Assembly (NCBI RefSeq): GCF_042242105.1
Contig: NC_092016.1
Coordinates: forward strand, 2,352,501 to 2,416,500
Reading direction: 5' to 3'
DNA from: Pempheris klunzingeri
Taxonomy: Eukaryota > Chordata > Actinopteri > Acropomatiformes > Pempheridae
DNA: 64,000 nucleotides
The notes under the pieces were generated by a model that had not been told where the DNA came from, made no database searches, and saw only the letters and a program-made list of their open reading frames with translations. Below are positions 56,230 through 64,000 of the stretch, piece after piece; position 1 is the first letter of the stretch, and every line of letters starts with the position of its first letter. The position numbers and the translations under genes were made by a program.

Positions 56230-59200
56230 CTGCAGATGACAGGGAGAAGCATGGCTCGTTTAGTCATGGAAATGTGGAATAGTTGCTCCATTAGCAGCCT
56301 GATTACATTTTCTTTACATGTTTTCTTTCTTTTCTCCCTTCGTTTGTAATCTATGATGTTAGTTTTCCTGCTGCTTTGAGTTTGTTCAGTATTCTGCTGA
56401 TATTAAAGGTTTAAATTTGCATGAAAATATCTGCAAAACAAGTCAGAACAGAGCCGGATGGTAACAGTGAGCTCTACTGCAGAGACAGGAGTGTTGATAG
56501 GTGATGAACGAGCTGCTCCTGATAAGTCTGTCATCATTTATCTACCGTCACCGGATATGAACAAAACATATCCAACAATATGTAGGATTTTATCGCGTCA
56601 GTGTTTTCAGTCTCTGTGTCTCTTCATCAGCTCACTTCTTTTCTTCTCAGCAGGTGCTGAATTGGAGGCAGCTCAGCTGTAAGCGGTAGGGGGGGGGGCT
56701 TTTAAAATATGACGTGCTTCATATGTAACTACACACACACTGCCTGAGGGAGGGTGGTGGAAAAAGGCAGCGCGGCTTACGGTGGTGTTTGATAAACCGC
56801 CACCTGAAAGAGGGGAGCCGACGATTTGAGGTGTTTAAAGTGCTGAGGTTCATTTCATCGCTTTGTGTGGCGCTCAGGTGTTCTGGGTGCCCCGAGGAAC
56901 GAGCTAATGATCCGTGAAGCTCAACAAGACGAACCGCAGAGTTGAAGCACAAATCAGAACTGCGTGTCCGCTGACTTGATATTTAAAGCAGCAGCATTGA
57001 TGCAAACTGTCACCTCAAGATTGTGGATATCATGAAGCACGACACCTGATTCGGTGTTTCGTGCCTCTGTCATAGTGCTGCTGCTCTTTCAGCGGATGGA
57101 CGCATCGTGCTGCCTTATACTTCATCATGTACTGACAGCGGCTCAAGTGAGTTGTGGGCAGAAGGAATCTGGGTCACTCAGGGTGTGTTATCACTGGAGA
57201 GTTGAGGCTCCAGTCACAGCGCCAAAGCCCAGTGGATGCTGGGAGCAGACCTGTCGTCTGCTGCAGCTCGTTGCTGCCAGAGATGTGTGAAGCAGACGAT
57301 CTGCCACACACGTGTCTTCTTAAGGAAGTGACAGGATCGTCCCATCGGGGCCTGAGTGCATCACCACATTATTGCCCTGTGGAAAATGTCTCACATGGTC
57401 GGAAGCCGGTTAGATTGAAAGAGCACCATGTGAAGCTTCTGACCACTACAGCTGCTACGGAGATGCTAATGGTTTGGAACTATTTCACTGATCTACAGGT
57501 GGTGATAACGTGAAGCTAAATATAGTTAAATATACTAAAAATACCTTTAAAAGGGCTTCGCAGACGTCTTGACATTTATGTGTGTAGACCTCAAGGATAC
57601 AAACACTGAATGTTGTTTACAAGAAGACTCCACAAGGCAGATTTATCACAGATGGATAAAACCCTTCCTGGAATAAGTAACTGACAGGAATTACAATTCC
57701 AATGCAGTTGAGTGTAGCAAATCATAAAAATACCTGAGCACAGTTCTGCAGTGGGTTTGATTTCTACTATACTAAAAGTACAAGAACATTTTCTTAGATG
57801 CCTTCAAACACACAAACACACTTTATCCAGATCATGTCTGCGATAAGATTACTGTATGATTATCATGGAGGCTTCTTCTTCTAAATACAGCAACACTACT
57901 AACGGCCTGATACACTATAATCCCATACGTGACTTTGCAACAGATACAGACACAAACACTGGTTCCTAAAGAGATGATTTTTACGCCGTTCATCACAAAA
58001 CAATGACCAGAGGAGCTCACAGAGAACAGGGGCACCCAGATCTGGCAAACTGAAGTAAAACAACGCAATAGGAACAATTCTGTAAGAAAAAGAAAACATG
58101 AAAGATGCAATAAGTGGCTGAAGCAGAGAGTAAAGAGAGACTGCAGCAGAGCTGAAGCTAAAAAGGAGAAAAACAAACCCTTCCCCTTTAATTAAAGTTA
58201 ACTACAACATCAAGTTCATCTCACTGCTGAATAAAGCTCAGCAGCTGCTGTTTCATCCTGAGCCTCTCCAGAACATCACAGCGAATGAACAGACTCAAAG
58301 CGACTCAAAGTTGCTGCCCGCTGATCTGGTAACAGTTCAGCCGCGACCTGTGTGAGACATTACAGCCTCAGGCCACCAGGGCCGTGACCACCCAGGGTGG
58401 GTGCCATACTACTACTACTACTGTAGACTTTAACCCTTATTGGAACACACAAAGAATACCTGCTGGCATTGTGTTTACTATTCTGACTATTCTATTTGTA
58501 TTTCCTGTTCTGCCAAATGATAATGATGATGTGAAGTTAGCGTACAGTAAAACAAAAACAGTCACAGAGAGTTCACAGGGCTGCTTTCATGGCCCCAGGT
58601 CACCGTGGGTGGGGCAGGCTGGCAGTAATGTTTGTACTACCCTGAGTCAGATGTGTCACTTCCTGTGACTGTAATCATGACAACACATGCTGTTAGTATG
58701 ACTAATGATTTCTGTGGTCACAGGCAAAAGTCCCTGTCAAGAAAAAGCACAGAGAGCTTTGTCATATTGAAGGCAGCTGTAGTTTTTAGTGCACTACGCA
58801 ACAAACTGGCCAGTTGTTTGCAGCCAGTCATAAAGAGAGTAAGGTAAAGTGCTGAAGCCTCCCTGTGTGCCTAGATTCTAGTCTTTGTCTGAATAATAAT
58901 AGTAGGCACTGTTGAAGAACATTAAGATTAAAATTCACAACAATTGGTACCTAAAAGAACGCTGAGGCAGTAAAAAAGTGGTAAAACGATATCATCCTCT
59001 GTTCCTAAAAACTGGTGTGCATCATTAACAGAAGGAGAAGTTGAATGTCGACAGTTTTGTTCACCAAGTACAAATTCTGCAAAGTGAAACTAACGCTGAC
59101 AAAGTTGGAACTCAGATTCTTGTGATCTTCAGTAGGTTTTAAGTTTCATGCTTAAGCTCTGCAGAATCCAATAACATAAGACCCCAAATACAACAGAAGC

Positions 59201-62200
59201 TAATCTGAAAACAATCTGCAAGCGCGAAATCAGGATTTCATATGAAAGCAGTGACATTCTTTGTAAGTGTTGCTGCTGATATTTTGGCCATGATGAGACA
59301 GACAAGCAGGCACTCTAAGAAAACACCCAGCCAGCTGCTGGTGTCTGTCTCGACCCCGGGGCTCTGTGTCTGAGGAAAGCATCACATCTGACATGTTTAT
59401 GATGCGTCTTTGTGGACCATAAGCCCTCTGTGTCTCTTTTAAAGTCAGCTGATCAATAGCCTGTGAGTTTCCACAGTGCACTGCTTCAGCACTTGCTAGC
59501 AGTAGACAGTTGATATAAAAGCCCCGTCGCAGTGCTGTGAGCCAACTAGAAAACAAAGTAAACTGTGAAAAGATGGAGGCATGAATACAAAGATATGTGG
59601 TGCAATGTGCTATAATCAAACGCAGCAAGTTTAGCGTTAACTCAGTTTCCTCTTTTCTTCTTCCCTGTTCTATCTTTGTAAATCGAGCATCGATCTTACT
59701 AAACACCAAACTAATAGTGTTTACAGTCAGCTACAAAACCACTAGACCACATATGAGATCATCTCTAGCATCTAATCCTGTATGAACAAAACCTTAAACC
59801 CTTTAAAGCCTGAATCGTGAAATAATTGCCAGAAAATTCAAATGTTTTTGAAACTGGAGTGTTTATTGAACCTTCTGACAAATTACAAAAAGTTTTAAAA
59901 AGTTTAAAAAGTTTTCATTCGCATCATTTTTGCTACATCCGGCGTTTATATGTTTATTCATGCTCACAGTTTATCTTAAACAAACAAAAACACATAAAGC
60001 ACAGATAAAACACCACACTGATGATGTACAGGTGTATATATCAAATATGATACACTAGGCGTTAAAGGGTTAAGAGGCCCTTGACACAATAAAATACCTT
60101 TATAGCTGCTACATGTAACCATGTCAGGACCTGACTTGTTCAGACAGCATGAGACTGCCCCACTACATCACACTGTTTCTGAGACTTCTGCTGCAGGAAA
60201 TATCTGTCTTAAAAAAGTAGAATCTCACGAGCCTCTCCTCCCTGTAAGACTTCAAAAGGCCCGGACGGTCACAGGTATGTACAGAAGTGAATAAGGTTTC
60301 AGTTCTTACCCACTGTGCTGGCTCACACAGCTTCCCATCTGGAAACCTTGAGTACAATGCAAAGGTGGATTCACATTCTAGGAGGCGAACAGCTTGTTAA
60401 GCACGAGGCCGTCTTTTCCTGCATGTGCTCTTTCCTGGTCTTCCTCTGTTTCTGTGAATGTTCCTACCTGTCTAAGGTAACGTGTTTCAGCCAGTGCTGA
60501 GGAGCACGCCCACTGTTGGCCAATAAAACTACTTCCAGTCAAAGAAAAAAAGAAAGCACTGAAAGGTTAACCCCTAACCTGCCAAACAAAAGTCCTGCAG
60601 AATGACCTGCGTGACCACTTCACCACATGTAATCTCTGTAATCACTACTTATCCTCTGCTCACACTTCAGGTTTGTTATCTCTGAATGCAAAACACATTT
60701 GCACCAAAGATATTTCTTTCATATGGAGATGCACCAACATTACCATTTGTCAGCAGTAGTGGTTAATGCAAGCAAATGGTACTAAAACATCTGATAGAGA
60801 CATTTTTAACAGCAAGAATCTGTTAAATAATAAATAGCACATTTATTCTAAAATAACTGCTTTGGTTGCACAGAATCCAGTTTTCACAAAAACTTTAAAA
60901 ACCCCAATACTTTGCAGAAGCACTGATGTGAAAACCTATCTTTAGTGCTGAATGTTCAAGGCAATCAGACAAACTATTTAAGAATGTTTTCCCTCCCCTT
61001 AACGTCTGAAGCGCTGTGACATTTCTTCACATCCCACAAGCACATTCTTACATTCTGCAGACTTCTTTTGATTTGATTTTTTTTTTCTCATCACCAAAGG
61101 AAAGCTTCGGCACCGAGGGAGAAGTTTAGCTATTTTCTGTTTGTGGGTCAGCTGAAAAGCACGTGCCGGTACCTGAGATAAACTTCAAATAGCCAGCAGA
61201 GTAGCACTGTAACCTACTGCCAACACAGCATGTGAATAAAGTAGTTACTAATTGACAAGTTGGCAGTGAGTGCTGGAAGCAGAGAGGTCAAGTAGGATTG
61301 TTTGGAAGAGACAGGTGTGAAAAAAACAAGCCAGATAAGACCAAAGGGGAGATGTTTGGAAGTGTTTGAGCGTGATGTTTTAAATCTGGTCTGACTAAAA
61401 CATGATTCCACGTAGGCGTACATGTACGTGAATGTCTCTTGTACAATAGAGCGAAAACTAATCGTAACACCTGCTTAACCAAAGATTCAGGAAAATAAAA
61501 TGTTGTTGGAAATTTAACAAAACTTCAATTATTTGTGGAATCAAATGAAGTAAATGAATGTTTTTCTTGCAAACAGCTGTTCGGGACTTCAGTTCATCTG
61601 CTCATCAGCTCTGGAGGCTAAATATTGTATTATTTATTTTACTAAACATGAGCAGAATAGACATTTGTCGTCATTTGAGTAATCCATCAGTCTTTATGTG
61701 AGAACACCAACTTTTCCAATGACTTACTACTTATTTACAACTTACTAATGACTTGGAGATTTTGGGTAACTTACAGAGTTCTCTTCAAAACACCAGTACA
61801 CTATCGCATACCCAGTTTTAGCATGGCAATACCAAGATTAATAGCAAAACTAGCTCATACCTGACTCTTGTACCACTTGCTATGAAGTGAGCGAAGAGAC
61901 AGGCACTTCTGGAGGAGAGAAAAGACGACCAGAGTTGAGGCTTGAGGAGGAGAAAAAAAGGCAGGGGAGCTAGAAAAGAGACAGAATGGGGCCAAGCTCT
62001 TGACAGGATGGAGGAGAGAAATGTTCAAGAATTCACAGTGCTCTGGGATCAAAGGAAAAACTTGAGGAAGGAAGAGATGGAAGAGGTGCAAACATTACAT
62101 GAAACAGAGAAAGGGATGTTGCACCCTGAAAACAGCTGAGAAGTTGAGGATAAGATGGAGCTGGTGGAGATACGGCACCATTACTACTAATCGGATGCAT

Positions 62201-64000
62201 TTTGTAGAACATCAATACGCTAAACAACAACTTCTCAATACAACCTCCAACACACACCAGAGTCACCGTCTGGTTTCAGTTTGTTTTCTGTGCTGTAACA
62301 TCATGCAAAATTATCAGGAATGTGCATTGTGCAGAAAAAACCTCTTGCTTAGAGACCAGTCGCCATTTTTACTAAATAGTAACTTTGCATCACATATTAC
62401 CATAAAATGGGAGGAGTACACATGTGTTTCAAGAGTGTTACACACAGTTTGATTCAGTTTACCATAAAGGGATTGAGCATGAGGATGAATCACCTTGGAT
62501 GGGGGTTCGGGTGAGTTTTCCTAAATGTTAAAGAACAAAAATATGTAGATGTCTTTACCCCACTAAGCTGAACTCATTTGAGATCAAATCAGTTACTTGG
62601 TGGATCTTAACTTAAATGTACTTTCCTGCTATCAACAATGTGAATGTTTTCAGAGTGTCCAGCACTATTCAACTTGATAATGATTACTGATTAGTAATTC
62701 TCATCATTCGCAGTGCTTTTAGTATCCAGCAGAAGAATGAATTCTTGTTTGGCCCCTGCAGCATCCATTTGACTAATTACCATCTTTGAGCATCTCTTGA
62801 ACTTCACTTCACCTCCAAGGCAAAAACAAGTCACATTCAGCACAAACAAGCTTATAATTTAGAACAGAAAATATCCTGCGCCATTACTCACACGGCACGA
62901 AATGTACCCCAAGACATTAAATGGAAAGAGCAATAGCAGGTCATAGACAAATAATGAACTGCAAGAATACACTGCCAGCATAGACTCAACGCTGTGAGTG
63001 TGTCTACATGTGTGTGACAGTGAGGCTTTAAAGCACTTTGAAAAGCTACAGCTAATACGCCATCTAAAGCAGTGATTAATAGAGTTGGGGTCGAACCGAC
63101 TGCTGTTGGATGGCTCGTAACACACTGAGGTCCCCTCCTGAAGGGAGAGCCCACTGAGCACAGAGCCTGCTGTTCAGGTAATAGATGACATTAGGGAAGA
63201 GACCACATAGGCTGCACAGCCCATGCAGTCGGCTGGGCAAGTGGGCGAGCGGACATGCCGAATTAATATCAAACACCTCTAGAATGTGTGATGAGGGATC
63301 TGTAAGATGGGAGGAGAAACACCCGTGGCACTTTGGAGGAGCAGCTGGCAAAGGTTGAGCATCTGAATTTTAATCCTGGTCCCATGAATACTCTTAAGGG
63401 AATACATGCGGGCTTTAGTCATACGGGCACTGCATGTGAAATCATTCATTAGATAATTAAGAGGTAACGTAGGAAGAACATGTCAAAACTTTGATTAGAT
63501 TAGATTAGATAAGAATTCAACTAAAGGAAAGACGACGCTGTATCAAAAACTATTTGTAAAACCAATACTCAACTTACGGCAGGTCTCACTTACGTCCCTG
63601 ATAAACTGTTTTATGGTGGAGTGACTTCTCATCAAAGGTTAATCTTCTTACGGGATTTAAATGACAGCATAACTGTGTTCTGTCTGACAGCTACAATCCT
63701 TCAGCTCTTCTGTTTGCTCCATACCTCGCAAATGACATTTTTGACGCTCAATAACCCTTATTACTCCACCTTAACAATGTTCATTCTTGGTTTGAGATTA
63801 TCTAGTCCTCCACAGCAGGGTCTAGTTTAACAGCTTTATGCATTTAGTGTTTTCTGCCAAATAAATCTGAAACCACATTAATATGTTATGTCCACTGACT
63901 TTTCTCTGGCCTCTTTCTGGAAGAGATCTGTCTCTTTGTGTTTCCAGACCCAGTGATCCTTGCCATTTGGCCACTGAGCTGGTTGTCGGGTCCAGTCCTG
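56230..64000. other. Right flank, probably peak1 intron; no exon recognised
   Basis: Nearly 7.8 kb without a convincing exon on either strand. It contains a piggyBac-like MITE (59798-60069) and an ATTAG repeat at about 63495-63510. A 91-codon minus-strand frame at 63076-63351 resembles no protein I know. The large 5' exon expected for peak1 is absent, so the gene continues to the right. Confidence 0.5.
59798..60069. mobile_element. piggyBac-like MITE
   Basis: About 272 bp flanked by TTAA (59794-59797 and 60070-60073), the piggyBac target. Left end (A)CCCTTTAAAGCCTGAAT; right end, reverse complemented, CCCTTTAACGCCTAG. These form short imperfect inverted repeats starting CCCTTT. The AT-rich interior has no coding capacity. 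One extra A at the left end suggests a small later change. Confidence 0.6.

Noticed and set aside
63076-63351. 91-codon minus-strand frame as a possible peak1 exon
   Set aside because: It does not resemble PEAK1 and no suitable donor/acceptor pair in phase was found.

Overview
This window is vertebrate nuclear DNA, most likely from a teleost fish. The evidence is multi-exon genes with GT/AG introns, vertebrate-type proteins (catalase, synaptotagmin-12, PEAK1, IFITM), a Tc1-type transposon with long inverted repeats, hAT-like, mariner-like and piggyBac-like remnants, and very many CA, GA, GGA and AT microsatellites. All four recognised gene families lie on the minus strand. Exons were placed by eye from splice signals, reading-frame continuity and remembered vertebrate homologues. 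No alignment or expression data were available.

Layout. (1) 1-970: no gene seen. (2) 970-5814: a recent tandem duplication of a two-exon IFITM/CD225 gene. Copy A (exons 1403-1546 and 1995-2186) ends at a normal stop. Copy B (exons 4544-4726 and 5327-5518) has lost that stop and reads into a 1,635-bp Tc1-like transposon (2945-4579), gaining a 13-residue C-terminus encoded by the transposon end. (3) 6859-15407: a complete 13-exon catalase gene, 527 residues, with the active-site His75, Asn148 and Tyr358 in place. Its last intron uses a 106-bp GA/CT microsatellite as polypyrimidine tract, and intron 8 holds a hAT-like element with a perfect 8-bp target duplication. (4) 16790-29539: synaptotagmin-12, seven coding exons, 429 residues, with a splice acceptor just before the start codon that implies an upstream non-coding exon. 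A GC-rich, repeat-rich block at 37.9-38.8 kb is the best candidate for its promoter. (5) 30-44 kb: intergenic, with microsatellites, dispersed repeats and some homeodomain-motif-rich stretches that may be conserved non-coding elements. (6) 43670-64000: the 3' half of peak1 (three exons at 44468-45859, 49793-50619 and 55982-56229). It encodes the tyrosine-motif region, the pseudokinase and the dimerisation helices; the large 5' exon must lie beyond the right edge.

The genes do not form a pathway: an antiviral membrane protein family, a peroxisomal antioxidant enzyme, a synaptic vesicle C2 protein and a cytoskeletal scaffold pseudokinase. The most unusual features are transposon capture at an IFITM C-terminus, the catalase splice site built on a long microsatellite, and a hexanucleotide-encoded Ser-Gln tail on PEAK1.
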